NCBI GenBank assembly: GCA_036500605.1
Contig: DASYBU010000036.1
Span: forward strand, 1 to 64,000
Origin: JAFALK01 sp036500605
GTDB lineage: Bacteria; Pseudomonadota; Gammaproteobacteria; Burkholderiales; Burkholderiaceae_C
Direction: 5' to 3'
Length of the DNA stretch: 64,000 nucleotides
Shown: positions 23,118 to 32,487 of the stretch, one piece after another
How positions within the stretch are numbered: the first letter of the stretch is position 1
How the letters are laid out: each line of letters starts with the position of its first letter
Position numbers and translations under genes: made by a program
The notes under the pieces: generated by a model
The model's database searches: none
What the model saw: only the letters and a program-made list of their open reading frames with translations
Told to the model about the DNA's origin: nothing

Positions 23118-24431
23118 CTAGCGCCCGGCGAAGGGGCCCCAGGTCGGCTCGCGCACATCGGCCGCCGTGGAAATCAGCTTGGCCTTGATCTTGCCGTCGA
23201 TGGTGGTGGTCATCAGCACGTCGCGACCGTCGGCGCGCGAGGCGTAGACGATCATCCGGCCATTGGGCGCGAAGCTGGGCTTCTCGTCCTGCGTGGTGTC
23301 GGTGATCTGCTGCGAGGCCTTGCTCTGGATGTCCATCACGCTCAGGCGGAACACATTGCCGCCCTGGCGGGTGATGTAGGCCAGCGTCTTGCCGTCGGGG
23401 CTGAGCGTCGGGCTGATGTTGTAGTTGCCGCTGAAGGTCATGCGCTCGGGCGTGCCGCCGGTGGGTGGCATGCGGTAGATCTGCGGGCTGCCGCCGCGGT
23501 CGCTGACGAAATAGATGAACTGACCGTCGGGCGAGAACACCGGCTCGGTGTCGATCGCGTAGCTCTGCGTGATGCGGCGCACATTGCTGCCGTCACGGTT
23601 CATCAGGAAGAGCTGCGAGCCACCCGCGCGCGACAGCGTCACGGCCAGCTGCGAGCCGTCGGGCGAGAAGGTGGGTGCGCTGTTCGAGCCCTTGAAATTG
23701 GCCACCTGACGGCGGCCGCCGGTCGACAGGTTCTGCACCCAGACCACGGCCTTCTGCGTCTCGAAGGACACATAGGCCAACTCCTTGCCGTCGGGCGACC
23801 AGGCCGGCGAGATGATCGGCATCGGGCTGCTCAAGGCCACCTGGCCGCCCTCGCCGTCCGCATCGGTGATGCGCAGCGTGTAGCGGCTGCCGGCCTTGGT
23901 GACATAAGCCATGCGGGTGGCGAACACGCCGCGCTCGCCGGTCAGCTTCAGGTAGATCGAGTCGGCGATCTTGTGCGCAGCCAGGCGCACATCGTCGGGC
24001 GGCACGGCCTGGGCCTCGCCGCCTTGGTCGGCGCCCTTGACCACATCGAAGAGCTTGTAGCGCACGTCGATGCGGCCATCGGCCAACGGAGCCGCCGAGC
24101 CCGCAGCCAGCGCATCGGTGCCCTTGGTCCGCCAATCGTTGTAGTTAGGGGCCGAGCCCTCGAACATCGCCGCACCCGTGGCCGGCACGATGCGGAACTG
24201 GCCGCTGCGTTCCAGGTCGGAGCGGATGATCGCGCTGATCGGCTGCTTGGACTTGATCTCGTCGCGGAAGTCCGCGATCGCGATCGGGATCTGCGTGCCG
24301 CCGACGCCGGTGACCTCGACGCGGAACTGCGCTGCGGCGGGCAGGCAGACCAGGGTTGCAAAGCCCGCCGCCGCAAACACGCGGCGGGTCAGGAAGGACG
24401 GGAGTCGTGTGAATTCAGCCATGCGCGACAT
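23118..24431 (-). CDS. tolB: Tol-Pal system beta-propeller protein TolB
   Basis: A 437-residue periplasmic protein of the Tol-Pal envelope machine; it binds Pal and is released by TolA. It has a signal peptide (FLTRRVFAAAGFATLVCLPA, then AAAQ), an N-terminal domain (FRVEVTGVGGTQIPIAIADF) and a six-bladed propeller with recurrent SPDG motifs (SPAWSPDGKELAYVSFE, PTFSPDGSQLAVTL, PVFSPDGQFIYFVSD, PTLSPDGKTLAYITR). Starts at 24431 and 24422 are both possible. Upstream is an ABC permease rather than tolA, so tolQRA must be elsewhere. Confidence 0.95.
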   Translation of the reverse strand: MSRMAEFTRLPSFLTRRVFAAAGFATLVCLPAAAQFRVEVTGVGGTQIPIAIADFRDEIKSKQPISAIIRSDLERSGQFRIVPATGAAMFEGSAPNYNDWRTKGTDALAAGSAAPLADGRIDVRYKLFDVVKGADQGGEAQAVPPDDVRLAAHKIADSIYLKLTGERGVFATRMAYVTKAGSRYTLRITDADGEGGQVALSSPMPIISPAWSPDGKELAYVSFETQKAVVWVQNLSTGGRRQVANFKGSNSAPTFSPDGSQLAVTLSRAGGSQLFLMNRDGSNVRRITQSYAIDTEPVFSPDGQFIYFVSDRGGSPQIYRMPPTGGTPERMTFSGNYNISPTLSPDGKTLAYITRQGGNVFRLSVMDIQSKASQQITDTTQDEKPSFAPNGRMIVYASRADGRDVLMTTTIDGKIKAKLISTAADVREPTWGPFAGR

Positions 24432-24444
24432 TCTGCACGATGCT

Positions 24445-25509
24445 TCACACCCATTTGAAGCGTCTTACAGCCAGGGCGAACAAGACCACCGCCCAGGCCC
24501 CGACGATCATCAGCGGCCGGGCCTGACTGACCAGCGTGGCGCCATCGTTGAACACCGCGCGCAAGGCCGACAACAGTGGCGCCAAAGGCAGCGCGGCGGG
24601 AATCGCCTGCAACCAGGCCGGCGCGCTGTCGAGCGAGAAATAGACGCCCGAGAGCAGCATCATCGGCATGAAGAAGATATTGGAGATGCCGCCATAGGCC
24701 TCGGGCGAGCGCGCGAGGCTGGCCAGCAGATAACCGAGGGCGATGAAGCAGACGGCACCGAGCAACATCAGCACGGCCAGGGCGCCGAGGCTTCCTTCGC
24801 AATGAATGCCGAACACCACAACGCCACAAGCCAGCAGCGCCACCGCCGCGATGGCCAGGATGATCAGCCGCATGCACATCTGCGAGGCCAGGTAGACGGC
24901 GCGCGGCAACGGCGTGACCGCCAGGCGCTTGTAGCCGCCCTTCTCGCGCAGCATCACATCGACCATGCCGGCCGAAAAAAGACCCATCACCAGCACGTTC
25001 AGACCGAGCAGGCCCGGCAGCAGAAAGGCCGCGTAATTGCGCGCATGGTGGCCACCGGGACTGCTCACCTCGACCGGCACGCGCGGCGGCGGCTGCGTGC
25101 CGGCGCGGCGTGCTTCGGAGACAAGCCAGGCCTGCTGCAACAGCGCTTCCATCTGGAAGCCCTGAGCCGCCAGATAGCTGTTGACGTGCAGGCGGTAGCG
25201 GCCACCTTCGCCTTCGAGCATGGCCGGGACCTTGCCCTGCTGCCAACGCGCCTGCGCGGCGTCAGGCGCCACGCGCTCGATCTGCACGCCGCGTTCCTTG
25301 AGCGCGGTCTGCAGGCCTTGGTCCTCGGCTGTCTCGGTCGCGCTCGACCAGACCAGCGTCGGGCCCTTGCCCTCGCCGCCGCCAAAGATCGTGCCCATGC
25401 CGAGCAGCATCAGGATCGGAAAGGCGAGCGTCCAGAAGAGGGCGGAACGGGCGCGCAGATAGATGCGCAGGCTGAAGCCGATCTGGCGCAGAAGTTTGCG
25501 GAAAAACAT
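24445..25509 (-). CDS. ABC-2 type transporter permease
   Basis: A 354-residue exporter permease. One N-terminal membrane segment (SALFWTLAFPILMLLGMGTI) precedes a large extracytoplasmic region (~residues 45-170), then five more segments toward the C-terminus ending in FALAVRRFKWV. ABC-2 signature sequences include GLLGLNVLVMGLFSAGMVDV and PEAYGGISNIFFMPMMLLSG. It follows its ATPase by 15 nt and precedes tolB by 13 nt, so it could be co-transcribed with tolB. The substrate is unknown. Confidence 0.9.
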   Translation of the reverse strand: MFFRKLLRQIGFSLRIYLRARSALFWTLAFPILMLLGMGTIFGGGEGKGPTLVWSSATETAEDQGLQTALKERGVQIERVAPDAAQARWQQGKVPAMLEGEGGRYRLHVNSYLAAQGFQMEALLQQAWLVSEARRAGTQPPPRVPVEVSSPGGHHARNYAAFLLPGLLGLNVLVMGLFSAGMVDVMLREKGGYKRLAVTPLPRAVYLASQMCMRLIILAIAAVALLACGVVVFGIHCEGSLGALAVLMLLGAVCFIALGYLLASLARSPEAYGGISNIFFMPMMLLSGVYFSLDSAPAWLQAIPAALPLAPLLSALRAVFNDGATLVSQARPLMIVGAWAVVLFALAVRRFKWV

Positions 25510-25524
25510 CGGTGGCGCTCCTTC

Positions 25525-26466
<942 letters not shown>

Positions 26467-26647
26467 CGTGCCTCCCCTTCCGTCGCATTCTCGCGTAACG
26501 CCCGGCGACCCGCCCGGGGCAATCGGCCGCGAAAGCCGGTGCTGGCGCCGGAGCTGTTGGGGACTCGCCATCACTGGATTTTCCGGAGCCCGGGCACCGC
26601 GCTTTCGATAGAGAATCCGCACGCCAAAAAATCTTGTGGGGGGATCG

Positions 26648-28729
26648 ATGTTCAAGCCTGGGAAACAGCGTTCACAGAAGCGCTTGGTCATTTTGTTCAG
26701 CTTGGTCAGCGCGCTGAGCGCATGTGGTGGTGGTGGTGGTGGGGACTCAGGCGGATCAAGCGCTCCGCCGCCGCCCCCACCGCCTCCTCCTCCCGTCAAG
26801 ACTTCAGGTCTGGTCCCCACAGCGCCGGCCACGGGCGCCGTGCTTGAGGCGGACGCCACGACGCTGCGCGTCCTCCGCCCGAGAGCGGTGTGGACCTATC
26901 ACGGCGTTGACCAACCCTATGGCCCCAGCGGACAGTCGACGGTCTATACCGATGTCGTCAAGCATCAGTCCGGAACCTCGCAAGCGCAGTCCACGTCTCG
27001 AGCAGGCGTCAAGATCGCCAGCCTGCCGAGCGCGGCCTCGGCGAGCGCCAGCGTGACCGAGCAGGCGAGCAATCTGTTCAACACAGGCGCGGATTCATCC
27101 ACCGTCCAGGCTTCGGCTGGAAGCGTCACGGAACCGGCGAGCCTGCAGCCCGTCAGCTCGATCGCGGCCGACCACAGCGATGGCCTCCAACTGCGCTCAC
27201 CCGTGCTGATCAATGATCAGTACACGCTGTATGACCGGCACTTCGATGACGGCGGCACGGATGTCGACGGCGATGGCATCAAGGACGCGCTTGACGTCGC
27301 CATCTGGAATCGCGTCATCGGCGCTGAAACCATCACGCTGCCGAATCGCCGTCAGATCCAGGCCATTCGCGTTGACACGACATTGCGCGAGCGCGTCACC
27401 TTTTCGAAGACGGGCCTCTACAGCGACACCGTCGACGTCGTGCAACGGCGTTGGTATGCCAAAGGCCTTGGCATCGTGCAGATGCAGCTGGAGCAGCCCG
27501 GGCCGAATGTTCCATCTGTCCACCAGATCACGACCGAGCAACTCGACACCTGGGACGGCTTGACCGAGGGCATGGGCTACCTGCCTGTGCAGGATGTCGT
27601 CGTGCCCTCCGGCGAATCCGCCGGGCAGACGATCCTGTACGAGATCGGCGCAGTGCCTTTTGATGACCACGCCGTAGTCCTGGGCTCTGCCCCGTCGCAA
27701 ACCAATCTCGCGGCCGGATTCACGCTCAATGCCTTCGACTTGAGGGGCGTGCTGCTGAGTTCGTACAACTATCGAAACCCGCCACCGCCGACCAACTTCT
27801 TCGACGCCGAGGCCTTGCTGCGGCTTGGCAATGAATTGCGTGTATTCGGACTGAACAATGACGGCATCGTCATGCAAGGCTTTGACGCGAACGGCCAGCA
27901 TCAGACGCTGCAGACCACGCTGCTCATTCCAGGCTCATCCCTCACCTTTGACAGCTACTCGCCCCACGTGCTTGTGGCGTCGACGGGCAATCGTTTCTGG
28001 CTGCTCTGGCTCAAGACCAACTATGACCAGAGCGGAGGTTTCGTCTCGCTGGACCTGCGTCTGCAGCAGTTCGATGCCGCGGGGAATGCGATCGGGGCTG
28101 CGCTCGTTCTGGCGCCCGACGGTCACGCCACGCAATTGAAGCTCGCGGCCGACGCGCAGCATGTTTTCGCGGTCTGGGAAGACGGCCAATCGCAGTACTA
28201 CGCGGTGGCAGATGCGGTCACGGGCGCGCTCCTTGCAAACAAGACGGTCAGCCCGTCGACCCCGGACAGCTACATCGGCCTTCAACCCTACGCCGCCGGA
28301 GGAGCCCTGTTGCTCACCTACGAGAGCGATACGCTTTTCCGCGCCGCCGCCGCCGTTGCGCTCGATGCCTCCTTTGACCCGATCCGGTCGAGCACTGGGT
28401 CCTTGGGCAATGAGCTGTTGGGCGCCGATTGGCTGCCACCCTCGAATGGCGTATTCACGTCCGGCACGATGCCAGGGCACGTGAACCTGGCGTTCAACGC
28501 GCTCGTCACGCTCTGGCCGGTGGACGGCCTGGACACAACATCGGTGGCTTACGTGACCGACCTCTCGCCGGGGTCCGGCGCACTCGCCTCAACCGGCACC
28601 TTCACCTTGCTCGCCCAGGTGCCCAACTTCAACCAGAACGCGATCATTCCTTTCAGCGATCGCCTGTTGCTGATCGGCACCAAGGCCGGAGGCGGCCTGG
28701 TCAGCACGGTGGTCTGGCGCGCCCCTTGA
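26648..28729 (+). CDS. Large secreted lipoprotein with Gly6 and Pro10 linker (convergent paralogue A)
   Basis: A 693-residue protein of unknown function. The signal peptide ends in SALSAC followed at once by six glycines and then SSAP with ten prolines. The glycines are encoded by a perfect GGT run (26726-26740), a slippage-prone tract. The body is beta-rich: LRSPVLINDQYTLYDRHF, DVDGDGIKDALDVAIWN (a Ca-loop-like DxDxDG), RWYAKGLGIVQMQLEQPGP, GMGYLPVQ. The C-terminal half has propeller-like stretches (RFWLLWLKTNYDQSGG, HVFAVWEDGQSQYYAV). It shares architecture and motifs with the convergent neighbour. The start at 26648 is preferred over the Met at 26636. Confidence 0.85.
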   Translation: MFKPGKQRSQKRLVILFSLVSALSACGGGGGGDSGGSSAPPPPPPPPPPVKTSGLVPTAPATGAVLEADATTLRVLRPRAVWTYHGVDQPYGPSGQSTVYTDVVKHQSGTSQAQSTSRAGVKIASLPSAASASASVTEQASNLFNTGADSSTVQASAGSVTEPASLQPVSSIAADHSDGLQLRSPVLINDQYTLYDRHFDDGGTDVDGDGIKDALDVAIWNRVIGAETITLPNRRQIQAIRVDTTLRERVTFSKTGLYSDTVDVVQRRWYAKGLGIVQMQLEQPGPNVPSVHQITTEQLDTWDGLTEGMGYLPVQDVVVPSGESAGQTILYEIGAVPFDDHAVVLGSAPSQTNLAAGFTLNAFDLRGVLLSSYNYRNPPPPTNFFDAEALLRLGNELRVFGLNNDGIVMQGFDANGQHQTLQTTLLIPGSSLTFDSYSPHVLVASTGNRFWLLWLKTNYDQSGGFVSLDLRLQQFDAAGNAIGAALVLAPDGHATQLKLAADAQHVFAVWEDGQSQYYAVADAVTGALLANKTVSPSTPDSYIGLQPYAAGGALLLTYESDTLFRAAAAVALDASFDPIRSSTGSLGNELLGADWLPPSNGVFTSGTMPGHVNLAFNALVTLWPVDGLDTTSVAYVTDLSPGSGALASTGTFTLLAQVPNFNQNAIIPFSDRLLLIGTKAGGGLVSTVVWRAP

Positions 28730-28756
28730 GGGCGACGGTGCAGCAGGTGCAGCCGA

Positions 28757-30823
28757 CTATCGGGTCGTCGGCGGCAGGATGAGCGTGGAGCACAGCGTTG
28801 CGCCGCACTGGCTGCCGACGAAGACCGCGAGGGCGCTGCTGGCATTGCCCGCGACCTGAGTCAGTCCGTACAGGAACGGCCGTTGCGAGAAGGTCGGCAG
28901 CGCATCGAGGGCATACAGATTGTCCGGCGAACTTGCGGGGCCCGTTGCCGACCAGCTTGCATCAAGCCGGCGCAGGTAGACGCCGGATGCGGTGCCTGCG
29001 GCGAACACATTGTGGACGTCCACGATCTGACTCGTCGTCATCGCCAGTGCAGATGAATCGCGGTAGGCCGTCACGCTTGTCGTCGAGATTCCCGTCGCAG
29101 GCAATCCTGCCTTGACGGAGCCCGTTGAAGGCGAAACCAGGGTTGCAAAGATGTCTTGCGAGAACGTCCCCATGTCCGCGTCTTCGGGCGGATAGACGCC
29201 GCCGTGCGCGTCCTGCAGATGGTTGCGGTTGTCGGGCCAACTCACGACATAGTCGGTGCCGTTGAAACGCGCCTCAGCAACGCCGTGCGCGGTGCCGGCG
29301 GTGGAAAGCGCCACCGGTTGTGGATCTATCACCTGTCCATTCGTCCCAATGCGACTTGCGTAGATCGTGGCGGCATAAGCTCTGGCCAGAGTCCCGTTGT
29401 AGCGATCCGCCCAGCCCGAAAACGCCACGAGGAAGCCGTCCGCCCCTGCCACCACTCGCGGGTAGCCCACATCCGCGCCAGGAGCCGCAATGCTCACCGG
29501 CGACGAGACCGGCTGGCCGGTGGCCGCATCCAGCAGCATGGCGCGGATCTGGCGCGTCCCGTCGGCATTGCCGGTCTCCTCAGCCCAAGCCATCAGGATG
29601 CGATCGCCCAGCCGCGCCAAAGCGGGCGTGGAAACACGCACCGATCCGGTTGAATAAATGGACACCCCAAGTGGTCCGTCCAACAGCGCCCCCGCCGAAC
29701 TCACGCGCTGCGCAAGAAACCCATTGTAGTTGCCGCTGACCACCAGGTAGCCGGTCCCGGTGCTCACCACGGCCGGGCTGTAACCTCCATGCGATGCGGT
29801 GAGAATCAAGGTCTTCGTCGATCCTGGCATGCCGTCGGCGCCCACCAAGGTGCCCACAACGGGGCCGCCGCCTTCAAGCGAGTTGTTCGCGACACCGGCC
29901 CCTTGCGAGAGCGCGACGAGATAGCCAACGCCGTCCGTTTCCACGGCAGGCGGCGCCTTGAGGTAGTCCAGCGTTCGATCCGAGAACAGCGGCGTGCCGG
30001 CCATGTAGCCGAAGGCTTGAGCGCCATCGCGATAGCCCGCCAACTCCTCGGTCACGACATTGTTGGGCGCGGGAGAACTGCCATCGACGTAGACCGTGCG
30101 GATCCGGCCGATGCCGCTCACATACCAGTCCGTGGACACCACGGCGACCGGCGCTTGAAGCCCTGCCTTCGTGCCAGTCACCGTCACCGTTGCCGTGGTC
30201 ACGACCTTCAATGCCGTGGCGAATAAGCCGGCGGCGACCTGCGCAGACTCATTCCCGACGACCTGCACAGTCACGACCACAGCCGCGCTATCGCCACGTC
30301 CATCGCCGTCCAGATCGTCGAGTGGAATCGTCTGTTCGACCGCCTTGTACTGATCGCCCCTGAGCACCGGCGAGCGCAGGATGACGGCATCTTTCGCAAT
30401 CCATTTTCCGGAAAGCTCATGCACGCCGTCGCTGGCGACAGAGATCTGGTCGTCGTCGCCCGCAGCCGTTCCATCAATGCTGGCATGCAGGGGATCCGTT
30501 TCGTGGAGGGTCCGCGCAGTCCCGCTGCCGGACCATGTTTCGATATTGGGATAGTTGCCAGCGGGCTGCAGTGAAGACTCACGGGGATCGATGCCCCGAA
30601 AGTATTTGGTCGGACCGGCGGACGGGAAATAAACGCCAGCATCGGCGGCGATCACCTCGGCTTGCGGCGGCGGAACAACCGGCGCCGAGGAATCTGGAGC
30701 GCTGCTGCCCCCACCACCGCCGCCGCAGCTGGCCAGGCTGGCAAGCACCACAAACCCGACAAGCCCGACTGACACGCGGGCAGATTGAGCCTTCTCGGTC
30801 GACGCGATTTTCACAAACTTCAC
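28757..30823 (-). CDS. Large secreted lipoprotein with Gly6 linker (convergent paralogue B)
   Basis: A 688-residue protein of unknown function, paralogous to the gene facing it. The signal peptide ends in LASLASC followed by six glycines and SSAPDSSAPVVPPP. Matching landmarks: LRSPVLRGDQYKAVEQ, DDLDGDGRGDSAAVVV, DWYVSGIGRIRTVYVDG, VTEELAGYRDGAQAFGYMAG. The C-terminal half has repeated segments such as GYLVVSGNYNGFLAQRV and GFLVAFSGWADRYNG, which suggest a beta-propeller. Stops of the two paralogues are 27 nt apart. Surface exposure is inferred from the lipoprotein signal and Gly/Pro linker. Confidence 0.85.
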   Translation of the reverse strand: MKFVKIASTEKAQSARVSVGLVGFVVLASLASCGGGGGGSSAPDSSAPVVPPPQAEVIAADAGVYFPSAGPTKYFRGIDPRESSLQPAGNYPNIETWSGSGTARTLHETDPLHASIDGTAAGDDDQISVASDGVHELSGKWIAKDAVILRSPVLRGDQYKAVEQTIPLDDLDGDGRGDSAAVVVTVQVVGNESAQVAAGLFATALKVVTTATVTVTGTKAGLQAPVAVVSTDWYVSGIGRIRTVYVDGSSPAPNNVVTEELAGYRDGAQAFGYMAGTPLFSDRTLDYLKAPPAVETDGVGYLVALSQGAGVANNSLEGGGPVVGTLVGADGMPGSTKTLILTASHGGYSPAVVSTGTGYLVVSGNYNGFLAQRVSSAGALLDGPLGVSIYSTGSVRVSTPALARLGDRILMAWAEETGNADGTRQIRAMLLDAATGQPVSSPVSIAAPGADVGYPRVVAGADGFLVAFSGWADRYNGTLARAYAATIYASRIGTNGQVIDPQPVALSTAGTAHGVAEARFNGTDYVVSWPDNRNHLQDAHGGVYPPEDADMGTFSQDIFATLVSPSTGSVKAGLPATGISTTSVTAYRDSSALAMTTSQIVDVHNVFAAGTASGVYLRRLDASWSATGPASSPDNLYALDALPTFSQRPFLYGLTQVAGNASSALAVFVGSQCGATLCSTLILPPTTR

Positions 30824-30958
30824 GATTCCCCCTGTAGTTGCTTCCGGTCGTCAGGCGCCGGTGCATGGGGGAATTTTCTCTGCTCCGGCAGGGGCGCAAG
30901 CTCATTGCTTCCCCTAGGCCGCATCCAGCTGTGCGCAGTGCGACTCGCCCAGTGGTGG

Positions 30959-31732
30959 CTATGAACCCAGGCGAAGGCAGCTGTAGGCTTCGGTCCGGTA
31001 CGGGAAGGCGATCTCGGTTTGCCCGCTCAGGGCCGGGTGTTGATCGATCAGCATTTGCAGGCGCTGCGCGACATGGGCCTTCTCATCGATCGACAAGGCG
31101 GCGATGAAGCTGACCGACAGGAAGCGATCGATGATCACCTGCTGTGGCGAGCCGACATGCGCGTAGCTGAACGAGGTCAGCGCCGGCGCCGTGAAGCGGC
31201 GGCCGTCGAAAGGCTTGCGCCAATCACCTTTGTAGAAGCGCGGCGCATCGCCCTCGTAGGGCGTGATGATCTTGGTGATGGCGGCGACCCAATCGACGGA
31301 TTCATCGCGGACGTTCCAGACCAGTCCGAGATGAGCACCGGGCTTCAGCACACGCTGGATCTCGGTCAGTGCGGCCTCGTTGGCGAACCAATGGAAGGCC
31401 TGTGCGCAAAGCACTGCATCCATCGAGCTGCTGGGCAGCGGCATCGCATTGGCCGTGCCGGCCAGCGCGCGAACCGCGGGCAGCTTTTGCGAGAGCTCGC
31501 AGCGCATTGCCTCCACCGGCTCGATCGCCGTGACCTCGGCACCAATCGCCGTCAACAGCCGCGTGAACTTGCCGGTGCCGGCGCCAAGGTCAACGACTTG
31601 CATGCCAGCGCTAACGCCGATGTCCTGCATCAGCCAGGATTTCAGTTCTGCCGGGTACTCGGGGCGACCGCGTGTGTAGCTGGCGGCTTCGGCGCTGTAT
31701 CCGTGTTGGGCGGCTTGGTGAACTTCGGACAT
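30959..31732 (-). CDS. Class I SAM-dependent methyltransferase
   Basis: A 257-residue methyltransferase with the Rossmann motif I VVDLGAGTGKFTRLL, motif II acidic VTAIEPVEAM, and a post-core DAVLCAQAFHWF, the HWF sequence being typical of the UbiE/trans-aconitate-like group (Methyltransf_11). The start MSEVHQAAQHGYSAEAASYT at 31732 includes the usual YxxGRPxYP element (YTRGRPEYPAEL). The substrate is not deducible; it stands alone between the lipoprotein gene and the zeta-like pair. Confidence 0.9.
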   Translation of the reverse strand: MSEVHQAAQHGYSAEAASYTRGRPEYPAELKSWLMQDIGVSAGMQVVDLGAGTGKFTRLLTAIGAEVTAIEPVEAMRCELSQKLPAVRALAGTANAMPLPSSSMDAVLCAQAFHWFANEAALTEIQRVLKPGAHLGLVWNVRDESVDWVAAITKIITPYEGDAPRFYKGDWRKPFDGRRFTAPALTSFSYAHVGSPQQVIIDRFLSVSFIAALSIDEKAHVAQRLQMLIDQHPALSGQTEIAFPYRTEAYSCLRLGS

Positions 31733-31773
31733 GTCACGAAATCCGGAACGGTACTACGCCTTGGCAGACCGCC

Positions 31774-31959
31774 TCATTTGAGGGTCGATTGGCGCAACTC
31801 TTCCGCCGTAATGCGCAGCGGTTGTTGATCCCGCAGCACCACGATGGACGTTCCCGTCTGCATCGCCGTCTCGCGCGCCAGGCGCGCCGCTCGGCGAATG
31901 GCGATCAAAGAGGCAGGCAAATCCTTGTCCTTGGCTTGAGCGAGTTGGTCGCGGGTCAT
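31774..31959 (-). CDS. Small partner of the zeta-like kinase (putative antitoxin)
   Basis: A 61-residue protein, MTRDQLAQAKDKDL..., with an Arg/Ala-rich helix (AIRRAARLARETAMQTGTSI) followed by the short strand IVVLRDQQPLRITAEELRQS. Similar small proteins (RLARETAIQTxTxIVVxxDG) are commonly found next to zeta-toxin-like ATPases. The ATG at 31959 overlaps the upstream stop as ATGA, implying tight coupling. Antitoxin function is an inference from this pairing. Confidence 0.7.
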   Translation of the reverse strand: MTRDQLAQAKDKDLPASLIAIRRAARLARETAMQTGTSIVVLRDQQPLRITAEELRQSTLK

Positions 31960-32477
31960 GGTGCTTCTCCCCATTCAATCAGCTGTGGCTCCTCGCCAGC
32001 GTTGTCGTACAGCGCCCAGGCATCCACAGCCGGCCGGTAGCGCACATCGAAATTCCGTCGCCCCGCGGCAAAACGCCGGCGGATGACGTCTTCTGGAATA
32101 TTGTGCCCGCCCTGTCGAACGCGTTCCGCCACTCGCGCAACGGCAAAATCTGCACTGGGCAAGCTCAGAAAGAACAAGCTGACGTGATAGCCAGCGCGTC
32201 TCCACGCCTCGATATGCCGCAAATAGCCCAACCCGGACAAAGTGGTCTCGTAGGCGAAGCTCTCATGACGCGTCACGCAAACCTCAATTTCTTGAAGCAT
32301 CAGTCGCCCGGCCTTGATCGCGGCGGTCTCAGGAGCGAACGGCGACAGGCCGGCGGCAATGAGGTCCGCATTGATGAATCGCGGACACTGAGCTTCCTGT
32401 GGCAGAAACGCGCGCGCAAAAGTCGTCTTGCCCGCGCCATTCGGCCCGGCAATGATGATGATCTTTGCACTGCTCAC
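31956..32477 (-). CDS. Zeta-toxin-like P-loop kinase
   Basis: A 173-residue P-loop protein of the zeta-toxin/AAA-33 group. Zeta toxins phosphorylate UDP-GlcNAc and block cell-wall synthesis. Walker A is IIAGPNGAGKTTFARAFLP (residues ~6-24); FINADLIAAGLSPFAP is a typical zeta segment, and ESFAYETTLSGLGYLRHI follows. The C-terminal half has the HNIPEDVIRRRFAAGRRNF motif. It is coupled to a small downstream partner, the reverse of the epsilon-zeta gene order. Whether it is toxic is unknown. Confidence 0.82.
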   Translation of the reverse strand: MSSAKIIIIAGPNGAGKTTFARAFLPQEAQCPRFINADLIAAGLSPFAPETAAIKAGRLMLQEIEVCVTRHESFAYETTLSGLGYLRHIEAWRRAGYHVSLFFLSLPSADFAVARVAERVRQGGHNIPEDVIRRRFAAGRRNFDVRYRPAVDAWALYDNAGEEPQLIEWGEAP

Positions 32478-32487
32478 CAGAACTCAC

